From positions 46,167 to 110,166 of the forward strand of contig NZ_JONH01000015.1 in the NCBI RefSeq assembly GCF_000711795.1: a DNA stretch of 64,000 bases, written 5' to 3'. This DNA comes from Vibrio pacinii DSM 19139. Lineage in GTDB: Bacteria > Pseudomonadota > Gammaproteobacteria > Enterobacterales > Vibrionaceae. This document shows, one piece after another, positions 8,803 to 23,224 of the stretch. A program made the translations under genes and the position numbers. The stretch's first letter is position 1. Each line of letters opens with the position of its first letter. The notes below the pieces were generated by a model. The model saw only the letters and a program-made list of their open reading frames with translations, searched no databases and had not been told where the DNA came from.

Positions 8803-9374
8803 TGCATAGTCGCCAACGAGTATCATCAGGGTTCACACTGATTGAAAGTGTGATTGTGATTATCGTTATGGGGTTGGCGATGCTCACCATTGCTAACTTT
8901 CTCGTTCCGCAAATCGCACGTTCGGGCGATCCGCATTATCAGACTCGCGCGGCCGCTTTAGGTCAAAGTGTGATGACGCAGATTTTGGCGCGCAGTTTTG
9001 ACCATCATAGTGATTTTCAAGGTGGTTTGGTTCGTTGCTCATCAAGCGACACAGGCGCGACAGATTGCTCTGCGTTCAACGGTAATAGCCGCAGTCTCCG
9101 CATTGATAGCGATCGTGGCGAAACGGATGATAATCCTAATCGATATGACGATGTTGATGACTTTATCGGTTGTTGGACGCCAAATGCTACCGCGGGCTGT
9201 CACGATCTTAATCATTTAATTGGCGATAGCAATGGCACCTATCGAAACTTTCGCTTGGATATTACGGTGGCTTATGCCAATGCGTCTGATGCGAGTTTAA
9301 AACGAATTTCGTTGACCCTATCAGCCAGTAACCACACACCAATTTCGTTTATTGGCTACCGAGGTAACTACTGA
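8802..9374 (+). CDS. mshD: MSHA minor prepilin-like protein MshD
   Basis: This is a prepilin-like protein with leader MHSRQRVSSG, cleavage before FTLIESVIVIIVMGLAMLTI, and Glu5 present. It resembles the GspI/PilV class of minor pseudopilins. The globular domain (to residue 190) has the cysteine-containing segments VRCSSS, TDCSAF, GCWTPN and AGCHDL. The start is the ATG overlapping the mshC stop; an upstream in-frame TTG at 8793 lies inside mshC and is unlikely. Its stop codon overlaps the mshO start by one base. Confidence 0.88.
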   Translation: MHSRQRVSSGFTLIESVIVIIVMGLAMLTIANFLVPQIARSGDPHYQTRAAALGQSVMTQILARSFDHHSDFQGGLVRCSSSDTGATDCSAFNGNSRSLRIDSDRGETDDNPNRYDDVDDFIGCWTPNATAGCHDLNHLIGDSNGTYRNFRLDITVAYANASDASLKRISLTLSASNHTPISFIGYRGNY

Positions 9375-10084
9375 TGCGTCAGCGTGGTTTTACCTTAATT
9401 GAGATGATTTTAACCATTGTCGTCGGTGGTATTTTGGTGTTGGGTATTGCCGGATTTGTCGAGTTTGGCGCACGAGGCTACGCCGACACCGTCGATCGTC
9501 AACGCTTGCAGACCCAGGCTAAATTTGTGTTAGAGAAAATGTCTCGTGAAGTGCGCCACGCGGTGCCAAACCTGTTTCGTTCGCAAGATAATTGCGTGTT
9601 CTTTTATCCTATTGTGTATTCGGGGTTCTATGCTATCTCGAATAATGATATCGAGTTTATTGTCGGTCAGCGAGATGACCTAGATGCAAGCAGTTTTGAC
9701 AATTTAGCCATGATTATCAACCCTACCACCAATCTCACTGTACGTGATGATTCATTCTCTTTGACGGGGAGGGTAACGGCCTTAGCCAATCAGGTATTCT
9801 CGGTTGCAAATCAAGCCGGTAACCTTAGCAGTGAATCGGTCGCCAAGCGGTATTATATCTTTAATCCCAATCAAGAACGCCGCTATTGTATTGCTTCATT
9901 GGCAGGTCAAGGCAGAGTTGAAAGAGATGGCGCGGCCCTGTCAGATTTTGTGGTTAGCGGCGTGTTGGAATACCTGCCAGCCACGGTGCAAAATAATGGC
10001 TTAGTGCATACCAATTTAACTTTCGCGCAAAATGGTGAAACAACTAACTTTGAACAACAGATACAGGTGATCAATGTTCCCTAA
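9374..10084 (+). CDS. mshO: MSHA minor prepilin-like protein MshO
   Basis: This is a prepilin-like protein of the GspJ/PilW class. The leader is MRQRG, with cleavage before FTLIEMILTIVVGGILVLGIAGFV and Glu5 present. The 236-residue length is typical for PilW/GspJ-like subunits, which are larger than other minor pilins. Translation is coupled to mshD by a one-base overlap and to mshP by an 11-base overlap. It probably belongs to the minor-pilin complex that primes assembly. Confidence 0.88.
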   Translation: MRQRGFTLIEMILTIVVGGILVLGIAGFVEFGARGYADTVDRQRLQTQAKFVLEKMSREVRHAVPNLFRSQDNCVFFYPIVYSGFYAISNNDIEFIVGQRDDLDASSFDNLAMIINPTTNLTVRDDSFSLTGRVTALANQVFSVANQAGNLSSESVAKRYYIFNPNQERRYCIASLAGQGRVERDGAALSDFVVSGVLEYLPATVQNNGLVHTNLTFAQNGETTNFEQQIQVINVP

Positions 10085-10522
10085 ACGCCAGCGAGGTAAC
10101 CTCTACATAGTGGTGATATTTGTGCTTGTTGTAATGGGCTTTCTTGCTACCGCACTGAGTCGAATAGAATTATCCAACAGTGATGCGCATACCCGTGACG
10201 TTCTGGGCACTCAAGCTTGGTTGTTGAGTCACTCGGTTAACGAGCTAGCCTTGACGCTGTTTTATCCGCTCAGCTCGACAAGCTCTGCAATCGCTGCTCA
10301 TTGTGATCCTGATGGAAACAGCAATACCGGTGATGTGTCCGTTGAGCTGCAAAATCGAGCCAATCAGCTCATCAGTACAGTGGCAAGTTGCCGTAACGTC
10401 ACGCTAAGTTGTAACGTAAAAGGGCCCCTTGATGGCGAAACATTTTATCGACTTGAAAGCAGCGTGACTTGTGGTTCAGGGTTATCACAAGTGGTAAGAA
10501 GTCAGCAAGTATGGGTGAAGGA

Positions 10523-10526
<4 letters not shown>
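10074..10526 (+). CDS. mshP: MSHA minor pilin-like protein MshP
   Basis: This 150-residue protein has a basic N-terminus (MFPKRQRG) followed by the hydrophobic helix NLYIVVIFVLVVMGFLATAL, the pattern of PilX/GspK-like minor pilins. Mature position 1 would be Asn and the usual Glu5 is missing; GspK-like subunits also lack it, which suggests a tip position. Cysteines lie at AHCDPD, ASCRNV, LSCNVK and VTCGSG. It overlaps mshO by 11 bases, and its stop overlaps the mshQ start (ATGA). Confidence 0.82.
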
Positions 10527-15033
<4,507 letters not shown>

Positions 15034-15085
15034 TCGAATTCTCTTGGTGAAAGCCAAGAGCAGTAAGATAAGGATCTCATAGTTT

Positions 15086-15955
15086 ATGAAGCCTATTTTT
15101 GGCCGGGGACCTTCACTTCAGTTACGCCTATTTTTTGCCATTATTCTATCAGCCAGCTTTATGCTGGCTGATAGTCGTTTAGGTGCATTTGCTCAAGTGC
15201 GTTATTTACTCAATAGCTTAGTTGCGCCGATTCAGTACTTAGCCGATGTTCCGCGGGTGATGTTTGATGGCGCTTACGAGCGCTTTAACGTACGCCAAGA
15301 CTATATGGAAAGTACGCGGGTGCTAAAGCGTGAAGTTCTGCGCCTTAAAAACGATCTGCTACTGCTTGATCAGTATCGTGAAGAGAACCAAAGACTGCGT
15401 AAGTTATTGGGTTCATCGTTTATTCGAGATGAGCGCAAGGTCGTGACGGAAGTAATGGCGGTAGATACCTCACCTTATCGTCACCAAGTTGTTATTGATA
15501 AAGGCATGATTGATGGTGTTTACGTTGGCCAACCTGTGGCGAATGAGAAAGGCATTGTCGGTCAAGTGACCTTTGTTTCGGCGCACAATAGCCGTGTACT
15601 GTTACTCACCGATAGCCTGAGTGCGATTCCGGTACAAGTGATTCGTAACGACATTCGAGTAATTGCGTCAGGCACGGGAAAAAGCGATCGCATTAACCTT
15701 GACCATATCCCGATTAGCCTCGATATCGAAGAGGGCGATCTGTTAGTCACCTCGGGCTTGGGCGGTATCTATCCTGAAGGTTTTCCGGTGGCACATGTAG
15801 CGAAAGTTGAGCGAGATACGGCACGTGAATTTGCCGTGATTGAGGCCGAACCTGTGGTCGACTTTGAACGTCTGCGTTACCTGTTATTGATCTGGCCAAA
15901 CGATTCTCGTCAGGAGAAAGTTCAACAAGTATTGCCTGAGAATCTTGAGGAGTAA
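15086..15955 (+). CDS. mreC: Rod-shape protein MreC
   Basis: MreC is a bitopic inner-membrane protein that links MreB to the periplasmic elongation machinery (MreD, RodA, PBP2). A short cytoplasmic N-terminus is followed by a membrane helix at about residues 10-28 (LRLFFAIILSASFMLADSR). A coiled-coil region at about 62-105 (VLKREVLRLKNDLLLLDQYR onwards) precedes the two beta-barrel domains, with VGQPVANEKGIVGQV typical of the family. Length 289 is normal. mreD follows after 5 bases. Confidence 0.95.
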   Translation: MKPIFGRGPSLQLRLFFAIILSASFMLADSRLGAFAQVRYLLNSLVAPIQYLADVPRVMFDGAYERFNVRQDYMESTRVLKREVLRLKNDLLLLDQYREENQRLRKLLGSSFIRDERKVVTEVMAVDTSPYRHQVVIDKGMIDGVYVGQPVANEKGIVGQVTFVSAHNSRVLLLTDSLSAIPVQVIRNDIRVIASGTGKSDRINLDHIPISLDIEEGDLLVTSGLGGIYPEGFPVAHVAKVERDTAREFAVIEAEPVVDFERLRYLLLIWPNDSRQEKVQQVLPENLEE

Positions 15956-15960
15956 CCGCA

Positions 15961-16449
15961 ATGGCAAATAGTGTACTAAAAGGTAAACTTGTCATTGCTG
16001 GCTCGTTTTTGATTGCTCTGACGCTGCAAACTATTCCATGGCCAGGCATGTTGGACTTACTGCGTCCGTCATGGTTGCTACTGGTGACCTGTTACTGGGT
16101 GCTGGCTCTGCCGCATCGAGTGAATGTTGGTTCAGCCTTGGTGTTGGGCTTATTGTGGGATTTGCTGCTTGGTTCAACGCTAGGAATTCGCGGCATGATG
16201 ATGTCGATTGTCATTTATCTGGTCGCGCTCAATTTCCTCGTTTTACGCAATATGGCCTTGTGGCAGCAAGCGATTGTCATTGGCACGATATCCGTGATGT
16301 TGGATATTTTGATCTTTTTCGGCGAATACCTGATTCAAGATGTCACATTTAATCCAGTCTCGTTATGGAGCGGTCTAATTAACTGCATTTTGTGGCCGTG
16401 GATGTTCTTATTAATGCGTCGGGTACGACGCCATTGGCATATTAGATAG
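15961..16449 (+). CDS. mreD: Rod-shape membrane protein MreD
   Basis: MreD is a small integral inner-membrane partner of MreC. The 162-residue chain is almost entirely hydrophobic, with about five or six membrane segments and the family motif LGLLWDLLLGSTLG near residue 60. The start ATG follows the mreC stop by five bases, and maf begins three bases after the mreD stop, so the genes are co-transcribed. Confidence 0.94.
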   Translation: MANSVLKGKLVIAGSFLIALTLQTIPWPGMLDLLRPSWLLLVTCYWVLALPHRVNVGSALVLGLLWDLLLGSTLGIRGMMMSIVIYLVALNFLVLRNMALWQQAIVIGTISVMLDILIFFGEYLIQDVTFNPVSLWSGLINCILWPWMFLLMRRVRRHWHIR

Positions 16450-16452
16450 AAA

Positions 16453-17013
16453 ATGAAGCAAACACTGATTCTGGCTTCGGCCTCGCCGCGCCGTAAAGAG
16501 CTACTGACTCAACTGGGCTATCAGTTTGATGTCATCAAAACGGATGTTGAGGAACAGCGCCAATCTGGTGAAGGCGCTTACAACTACGTTGCGCGATTAT
16601 CGCAAGACAAAGCAAGAGCGGCGGTGAAGCTGCAGCCAGATTCGGTAGTGATTGGCTCTGATACGATTGTCGTCTGCGATGAGAAGGTATTGGAAAAGCC
16701 GGATGATTTAGCGCATGCTAAACAGATGCTGATGATGCTTTCAGATCGAGCACATCAAGTGATGACAGCCGTGACTGTCATGACTAAAGAGATTCAAGAG
16801 ACTGTGGTTGTGACCACAGACGTATGGTTTAAACCCTTGTCAGAGCAAGAAATAGAACAATATTGGCAAACGGGTGAGCCATGCGATAAAGCTGGTAGTT
16901 ATGGAATTCAAGGTCTCGGTGGACGATTTGTCACTCGGATTGAAGGTAGTTATTACGCCGTCGTCGGCTTGCCTCTCTATGAAACTGACCAGCTCTTGCA
17001 CAAATTCTTATAA
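16453..17013 (+). CDS. maf: Maf nucleotide pyrophosphatase (dTTP/UTP type)
   Basis: This is a Maf/YhdE-family nucleoside triphosphate pyrophosphatase that hydrolyses non-canonical or surplus nucleotides such as dTTP and UTP to monophosphates. The signature SASPRRKELL lies at residues 8-17, and the catalytic region VIGSDTIVV at about 68-76. Length 186 is normal. Position directly behind mreD matches E. coli yhdE, which favours the YhdE (dTTPase/UTPase) subgroup over YceF. The start codon is three bases past mreD. Confidence 0.92.
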   Translation: MKQTLILASASPRRKELLTQLGYQFDVIKTDVEEQRQSGEGAYNYVARLSQDKARAAVKLQPDSVVIGSDTIVVCDEKVLEKPDDLAHAKQMLMMLSDRAHQVMTAVTVMTKEIQETVVVTTDVWFKPLSEQEIEQYWQTGEPCDKAGSYGIQGLGGRFVTRIEGSYYAVVGLPLYETDQLLHKFL

Positions 17014-17032
17014 TTATTTTTGAGGTGCGCTC

Positions 17033-18502
17033 ATGAGTGCAGAGTTGTTGATCAACGTGACCCCGAGTGAAACTCGTGTGGCCATGATTGAAGGGGGAGC
17101 CCTTCAAGAAATCCACGTCGAACGTGAAGCAAAGCGCGGTATTGTTGGAAATATCTATAAAGGTAAAGTCAGTCGAGTGCTACCGGGTATGCAGGCGGCT
17201 TTTGTTGATATCGGTTTAGAAAAAGCCGCTTTTTTACATGCTTCCGATATTGTCCCGCATACTGAATGTGTCGCAGAGAACGAAAAGCAGCAGTTTCAAG
17301 TGCGTGATATTTCAGAGTTAGTTCGTCAAGGGCAAGATATCGTCGTGCAAGTGGTTAAAGATCCACTCGGCACCAAAGGTGCCCGGTTAACCACGGACAT
17401 CACCTTGCCTTCACGCTATTTGGTGTTTATGCCCGGGGCAAGCCATGTTGGGGTCTCTCAGCGTATCGAAAGTGAAGGTGAACGCAACCGCTTGAAGAAA
17501 GTGGTCGGCAAGTATTGTGATGAAGATGGTGGCTTTATTATTCGCACCGCTGCAGAAGGCGCTGACGACAAAGAGCTTTCTCAAGATGCCGCATTTCTTA
17601 AGCGTTTATGGTCAAAAGTCAATGAACGTCGCAGCAAGTACAAAACCCGTTCTGCCTTATATGGTGAGCTTGGTTTATCACAGCGTATCTTGCGTGATTT
17701 TGTTGGCACCGAATTAAATAAGATCTTAGTCGATTCACGCCAAGAATTTGAAAACCTCAAAGAGTTTACTTCTGAGTATGTTCCTGAACTGACGGACAAG
17801 CTTGAGCTTTACGAAGGTGATAAACCGATCTTCGATATGTATGACACCGAAAACGAGATTCAACGCTCTCTGGATCGTAAAGTTGAACTTAAATCGGGTG
17901 GCTATTTGATCATCGATCAAACCGAAGCCATGACCACTGTCGACATCAATACAGGTGCGTTTGTCGGGCGTCGCAACCTCGAAGAGACCATCTTTAATAC
18001 CAATATCGAAGCGACTCAGGCTATCGCTCGCCAACTGCGACTGCGTAATCTTGGTGGGATCATCATTATCGACTTTATTGATATGATTTCAGATGAGCAC
18101 CGCAATCGAGTATTAGTGTCATTGGCAACGGCGCTGGATAAAGACCGAGTCAAAACCAATATTAACGGTTTCACTCAGCTGGGGTTGGTGGAAATGACAC
18201 GTAAACGCACTCGAGAAAGCATTGAACATGTTCTGTGTTCGAGCTGCCCAACGTGTGAAGGCCGAGGTAGCGTCAAAACGGTTGAATCTGTCTGTTATGA
18301 AATTTTACGTGAAATTACCCGCGTTAATCGTGCTTATGATGCTGATAAATTTGTTGTTTATGCTGCACCTGCCGTGGTCGATGCTTTGCAGGGCGATGAG
18401 TCACATGCATTGGCTGAGTTGGAAGTATTTATTGGTAAGCAAGTTAAAATTCAAGCTGAGCCTTTGTACATCCAAGAGCAATTTGACGTTGTCATGATGT
18501 AA
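17033..18502 (+). CDS. rng: Ribonuclease G
   Basis: RNase G is an endoribonuclease of the RNase E/G family that matures the 5' end of 16S rRNA and takes part in mRNA decay. The S1 RNA-binding region lies at about residues 37-120 (GNIYKGKVSRVLPGMQAAFV). The catalytic aspartates are in TVDINTG (about residue 304) and IIDFIDM (about 346). The Zn-link CPTCEGRG lies near 406. At 489 residues it has no long RNase E-like C-terminal scaffold, so it is RNase G. The Shine-Dalgarno is GAGGTG. rraB, which modulates the related RNase E, lies about 8 kb downstream. Confidence 0.95.
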   Translation: MSAELLINVTPSETRVAMIEGGALQEIHVEREAKRGIVGNIYKGKVSRVLPGMQAAFVDIGLEKAAFLHASDIVPHTECVAENEKQQFQVRDISELVRQGQDIVVQVVKDPLGTKGARLTTDITLPSRYLVFMPGASHVGVSQRIESEGERNRLKKVVGKYCDEDGGFIIRTAAEGADDKELSQDAAFLKRLWSKVNERRSKYKTRSALYGELGLSQRILRDFVGTELNKILVDSRQEFENLKEFTSEYVPELTDKLELYEGDKPIFDMYDTENEIQRSLDRKVELKSGGYLIIDQTEAMTTVDINTGAFVGRRNLEETIFNTNIEATQAIARQLRLRNLGGIIIIDFIDMISDEHRNRVLVSLATALDKDRVKTNINGFTQLGLVEMTRKRTRESIEHVLCSSCPTCEGRGSVKTVESVCYEILREITRVNRAYDADKFVVYAAPAVVDALQGDESHALAELEVFIGKQVKIQAEPLYIQEQFDVVMM

Positions 18503-18511
18503 AGGCAGGTT

Positions 18512-21500
18512 GTGAATTCCACGCTTACGCGCTTAACGCGATTTTTTCTCTGGTTTACAGTGTCGGTACTGGTGCTATTGGCGATTACCGTCACTGGGCT
18601 CCGTATCGCCTTGCCGCAGCTCAACCACTTTCAACCTCAGATCCAAGCTTGGATCAATCAAAGCTCAGGACTTGAGTTTGAAATCAGTGAAATTCACGGT
18701 TTCTGGCGCAATACCCATCCGTCAGTTTCGCTGCGTGGGGCTAAGGCTAATACGCCGAAAAGCAGTGGAATTGAGTTTTCTGCTCAAAATGTCGAGATTG
18801 AACTCGACCTCTTTCAATCGCTGATTCAACGCCAACCTGTGGTGGCGGATCTGAGTATTCATCAGCTTAACCTCGACATTAGTTCAGTTGAGTGGGTCAC
18901 TGACAGCGATACGCCGGAGCTTAATCCTCAGGGAGAGCAAAAAACTGTTATCGAGCAACTTGATCAATTGCTGTTGCGTCAGCTAGATAGCTTTTCTCTG
19001 AAGCAGTCAAAAATTCACTTCTTAGGTATTGATGGTATACCGCGCGACCTTGAAATTACCCACTTACAGTGGCAAAACGATGGCCGCCGCCATTTGGCCG
19101 ATGGTGAAGTTAATCTTGCGCAAAGTAATGTTAACTCAGCCAGAGTCAAAGCTGACTTCATCGATCACGGTTCACTCAGTGAGGTCAGTGGTGAATTCTA
19201 TGCCTCTGCGCAAAATGTTCTTATTACTCCGTGGCTGACTAAGTATTTCCAAAGTGAAATGGGAATTGATAAAGGCCAAGTAAGCTTTAGTAGTTGGTTA
19301 ACATTAGAACGAAATCAACCAGTTAGCGCTTATGTTGAATTGCAGTCATCCGAGTTGATTTGGCAAGAAGGCAAACGCCATGAGCTGTTTCTAGAGTCAG
19401 GTGTTTTAGAACTTGAGCCGCGTAAAAGCGGTTGGCAAGTAAATGCTTACTCACTTAATTTATATACCGATGACAAAGCCTGGCCAGAACTCGACATGGC
19501 ATTTGATTGGCAGCCGGATGTTTGGCGTATCAACGTTTCTCAGCTTGATGTTGCGGCCATTACACCACTCGTCAAACTGGTGCCAGAATCCAATACTGCC
19601 AATGAGTTTCTCGAAAAATTGTCGCTGGGTGGATTGGTCGAAGATATCCGGATCTCCGCTCATGGAGGCTGGGAGAATCTGCACTATTCGGCTGAGCTTA
19701 GTCAGGGCAGTATGTCGCAATGGGAATTGCTGCCAGAGGTACATCAGTTATCAGCGTCGATCGCAGGTAACCTGCAACAGGCGCAGGCCCATGTCACATT
19801 GATTGACGATACGTTACCTTATGGTGAGGTGTTTCAAGCCCCGCTGAATATCAAACAAGGACAAGTTGATCTGGTGTGGCAAAATAGTCAACATGGCTGG
19901 AGTTTGTGGGCTGATAAAGTCACTGCCGCCACCCCAGATCTGCAAGTGTTGGGGGCATTTCGTCTTGATTTTCCCGACCACCAAAGCCCATTTCTTTCCT
20001 TCTATGCCGAAGCCGACTTATACAACGCGGGTGAAACTTGGCGTTATCTGCCGACCTTAGCGCTTGGTCAAAGTCTCACGGATTATTTAAGTACTGCGAT
20101 TCAGGCTGGTAAGGTCAATACCGCAAAACTGCTGTGGTATGGGGAATTGGGCGATTTTCCCTATCAAAATAACAATGGCATGTTCCAAGCGTGGGTAGGC
20201 TTAAAACAAGCAAAATTCAGCTTTGATACCGCGTGGCCATCGATTACTGATCTTCAGCTCGATTTGCTGTTCCAAAATGACGCCATGTACTTGGACTCTC
20301 ATAGTGCCACTTTAATGGATGTCGATGCGAAGCGTATTACTGGCCGTATTCCACACTTAGCTCCGGGCGGGCATATTGAAATAGAAGCCCAAGCGGTTGC
20401 CGAGGGGAATGCGGTACGTGATTACATGACCGCATCTCCGTTAGTGGATTCGGTTGGCGCTGCATTGACCGCAGTACAAGTCGATGGTCTGGTTGAGTCG
20501 AGCTTTCAGCTTAATATTCCGTTTGACAGTACAAAGGAAGCTCGCGCTTGGGGTTATGCCGATCTTGCCGATAATCACGTTACGATTGAAGCGCCGCCAA
20601 TGACACTGGAAACGGTATCGGGCCGAGTGAAATTTGATAACGACGTTGTCAGTGCGGCAGGCCTTGAAGCGACACTGCTGACGCAGCCAGTGGCGATTGA
20701 TTTTAGTGGTGAAAACATTGCACAAGGTTATGGTGTGGCAATTGATGTTGTTGGTGATTGGGACATCAAACCACTGACGCCATACCTTGGTAAACATTGG
20801 TTAGGCCCGGTTGATGGTCATGCACCATGGCGCATGGATGTCGACATCCAGCTTAATGATGTCGGTTTTACCTATCAAGTTGATACCGAAGCAGATTTAA
20901 AGTTGGTAAGTAGTCACTTACCACAGCCTTTAGCGAAATCGTTTGGCGAGGCAGGGAAAGCTCGCCTGCAAGCTTCGGGTAATCAAGAAAGCATTACGGC
21001 GCGAGTGCAAATTCCCAACTTTAAATATCAAGCTGAAATTGATATTCGACCGAACGTTCCTGTTCTGACCGATACCAATTTAGTACTTGGCAAAGGTAGT
21101 TTTAAAATTAGTCCTGTGGTGGGTCATCAAGCGCAGATCAGGCTCGACTCATTCGACTTAGATGATTGGCTTGAAATGTTGAGTGCAGATCAAGGACCGT
21201 CTCAAGCGATACTGGCAAAGTTAAAAACGCCTGAAATCCCTTTTCCTGCAAGAATTGATATTGATGCCAAGGAGTTGCGTATTGCAGGCATCGACTGGAA
21301 TGATGTCGACTTTAGCGCTAAGCGCAAAGGGTTGGGTTGGTATCTCAGCTTGGATAGCCAAGAAGCCAAAGGCGAGGCGAATTATCTGGATCCGTATGAC
21401 TTGTCTGTGGCGCTAGAACGATTGCATGTCTACGTCCCGGCATTGGATGAAGAGCGTCAAGAACCATTGATGTTTGAGCCAGAAAATTCTGACCGACCAC

Positions 21501-22381
21501 TGATCAGTGCGTTTGAGCGTCAGGTTCATCAACAAATTCCTAATATCACGCTGACCATTGATGATTTTTGGCTACAGGGCTATCGGGTTGGCAAGGCGCA
21601 TCTCGATTTACAGCGTCAAGGCGATAAACTTGAGTGGAAAAATCTCACATTTGAAAGCGGCACCAACCGAGCCGATATCAAGGGCTGGTGGTTACTGAAT
21701 GAAACACAAAGTCACACTCAATTTGATATCCACATCTCGGGCGAAAATAACAGTGACGTGATGGAGCGCTTTGGTATTACCAGCGGAATTCAACGTGCGC
21801 CTTTTGATATCACCGCCGATGTGCAATGGGATGGCTCGCCTTGGTCTGGGCGGATGGATACCCTCTCGGGCGAGGTCTCTACTAAGCTAGGTAAAGGGTT
21901 CATTTCTGATGTCAGTGGCGCGGCAAGATTGCTGGGGTTATTTAGTTTAGATTCGATTATTCGTAAAATGCAGCTTGATTTCAGTGATGTGTTTGACAAA
22001 GGGATGGCATTTAATTCGATTACTGGCAGTGGCTCGATTCGTAACGGTATTTTTCTTACTAATGATATCGAGATGGATGCAGTGGCCGGTGAAATGACCA
22101 TCAAAGGTCTAGCCAATCTAAATACCCGTATGGTCGATGCCGAAGTGAAGTTCGTACCGGATATAACGTCAGGTCTGCCAGTACTGACGGCTTTTGCAGT
22201 GGCACCACAGACCGCTTTGTATGTTTTGGCCATTACCACGGTGATTTCACCTGTCGTTGAAGTGTTTACTCAGGTTGACTATCAAGTCAAAGGGCCGTTA
22301 GATGCACCTGTCGTTAAAGAGCTGTCACGCAGTAGAGGTGAATTTAAATTACCAGAGAAACTGCGCACAGTGATTGAATAA
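18512..22381 (+). CDS. yhdP: AsmA-like envelope lipid-transfer protein YhdP
   Basis: YhdP is a very large bridge-like protein anchored in the inner membrane. In E. coli, YhdP, TamB and YdbH move phospholipids to the outer membrane. One N-terminal membrane helix (FFLWFTVSVLVLLAITVTGL, about residues 11-30) is followed by about 1,250 residues of beta-strand-rich periplasmic repeat. The AsmA-like C-terminal region is visible around residues 1110-1250 (GAARLLGLFSLDSI, FNSITGSGSI). Translation starts with GTG at 18512, nine bases after rng. Length 1,289 is close to E. coli YhdP. The order rng-yhdP-nitrilase-tldD is conserved in gamma-proteobacteria. Confidence 0.93.
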   Translation: MNSTLTRLTRFFLWFTVSVLVLLAITVTGLRIALPQLNHFQPQIQAWINQSSGLEFEISEIHGFWRNTHPSVSLRGAKANTPKSSGIEFSAQNVEIELDLFQSLIQRQPVVADLSIHQLNLDISSVEWVTDSDTPELNPQGEQKTVIEQLDQLLLRQLDSFSLKQSKIHFLGIDGIPRDLEITHLQWQNDGRRHLADGEVNLAQSNVNSARVKADFIDHGSLSEVSGEFYASAQNVLITPWLTKYFQSEMGIDKGQVSFSSWLTLERNQPVSAYVELQSSELIWQEGKRHELFLESGVLELEPRKSGWQVNAYSLNLYTDDKAWPELDMAFDWQPDVWRINVSQLDVAAITPLVKLVPESNTANEFLEKLSLGGLVEDIRISAHGGWENLHYSAELSQGSMSQWELLPEVHQLSASIAGNLQQAQAHVTLIDDTLPYGEVFQAPLNIKQGQVDLVWQNSQHGWSLWADKVTAATPDLQVLGAFRLDFPDHQSPFLSFYAEADLYNAGETWRYLPTLALGQSLTDYLSTAIQAGKVNTAKLLWYGELGDFPYQNNNGMFQAWVGLKQAKFSFDTAWPSITDLQLDLLFQNDAMYLDSHSATLMDVDAKRITGRIPHLAPGGHIEIEAQAVAEGNAVRDYMTASPLVDSVGAALTAVQVDGLVESSFQLNIPFDSTKEARAWGYADLADNHVTIEAPPMTLETVSGRVKFDNDVVSAAGLEATLLTQPVAIDFSGENIAQGYGVAIDVVGDWDIKPLTPYLGKHWLGPVDGHAPWRMDVDIQLNDVGFTYQVDTEADLKLVSSHLPQPLAKSFGEAGKARLQASGNQESITARVQIPNFKYQAEIDIRPNVPVLTDTNLVLGKGSFKISPVVGHQAQIRLDSFDLDDWLEMLSADQGPSQAILAKLKTPEIPFPARIDIDAKELRIAGIDWNDVDFSAKRKGLGWYLSLDSQEAKGEANYLDPYDLSVALERLHVYVPALDEERQEPLMFEPENSDRPLISAFERQVHQQIPNITLTIDDFWLQGYRVGKAHLDLQRQGDKLEWKNLTFESGTNRADIKGWWLLNETQSHTQFDIHISGENNSDVMERFGITSGIQRAPFDITADVQWDGSPWSGRMDTLSGEVSTKLGKGFISDVSGAARLLGLFSLDSIIRKMQLDFSDVFDKGMAFNSITGSGSIRNGIFLTNDIEMDAVAGEMTIKGLANLNTRMVDAEVKFVPDITSGLPVLTAFAVAPQTALYVLAITTVISPVVEVFTQVDYQVKGPLDAPVVKELSRSRGEFKLPEKLRTVIE

Positions 22382-22392
22382 GGATAATACTC

Positions 22393-23214
22393 ATGGAACG
22401 AGTCGGTTTAATACAAATGACCTCAGGGCCCGACCCTGAGCTCAATTTATCGTACATTAAACAGCAGGTGATGCAGCTTGCGCAGCAGGGAGCTGAACTG
22501 ATCGTCACGCCAGAAAATGCTTTAGTGTTTGGTAGTCGTAGTGATTACCATCAAGTGGCTGAACCTCTGGCTGATGGACCACTACAAAAAGCGCTTGCCA
22601 GTATCGCCGATGAATATGGTGTGTGGCTACTTATCGGCAGTATGCCGATAAGCCGAAATAATGGCGTAACAACCACCTGTTTACTGTTTTCACCACAGGG
22701 TGAGTTGGTGTGTCACTATGATAAGTTGCACATGTTTGATGTTGATGTCGCCGATGGTCATCAACGTTACCGCGAGTCAGAAACGTTCACGCCAGGTCAG
22801 CAAGTCGTCGATTACAGCACGCCATTTGCCCACCTAGGCCTGACGATCTGTTATGATGTACGCTTTCCTGCACTGTATAGTGAACTGGCGCGATTAGGCG
22901 CTAATGTGATCACTGTCCCAGCGGCCTTTACGGCTGTCACTGGCCGCGCCCACTGGCAAACATTACTGCGCGCGCGTGCGATTGAAACACAAGCTTGGGT
23001 GATTGCCGTCAATCAAGTGGGCACCCATCCCTGCGGTCGTGAAACATGGGGGCACTCAATGGTGATTTCGCCATGGGGTGAGGTGATCGCTTCACTGACC
23101 GATCAAGTCGGTAATATATTGGTCGATATCGACTTAAGCCAAGTAGAACAATTAAGAGCAGCCATGCCGATTCGTCAGCATGCTCGATTCAGCAACCAGT
23201 TACAAAAAGAGTAA
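22393..23214 (+). CDS. Nitrilase-superfamily carbon-nitrogen hydrolase
   Basis: This is a cytoplasmic amidohydrolase of the nitrilase superfamily. The catalytic triad is visible as Glu in TPENALVF (about residue 41), Lys in [10 protein letters not shown] (about 113) and Cys in [13 protein letters not shown] (about 154). Length 273 is typical. The [16 protein letters not shown] block is characteristic of the NIT1/Nit2-like branch, which includes deaminated-glutathione amidases. The substrate cannot be fixed from sequence, so I give no symbol. It sits between yhdP and tldD with a good Shine-Dalgarno (AAGGA). Confidence 0.88.
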   Translation: MERVGLIQMTSGPDPELNLSYIKQQVMQLAQQGAELIVTPENALVFGSRSDYHQVAEPLADGPLQKALASIADEYGVWLLIGSMPISRNNGVTTTCLLFSPQGELVCHYDKLHMFDVDVADGHQRYRESETFTPGQQVVDYSTPFAHLGLTICYDVRFPALYSELARLGANVITVPAAFTAVTGRAHWQTLLRARAIETQAWVIAVNQVGTHPCGRETWGHSMVISPWGEVIASLTDQVGNILVDIDLSQVEQLRAAMPIRQHARFSNQLQKE

Positions 23215-23224
23215 GAGCACATAT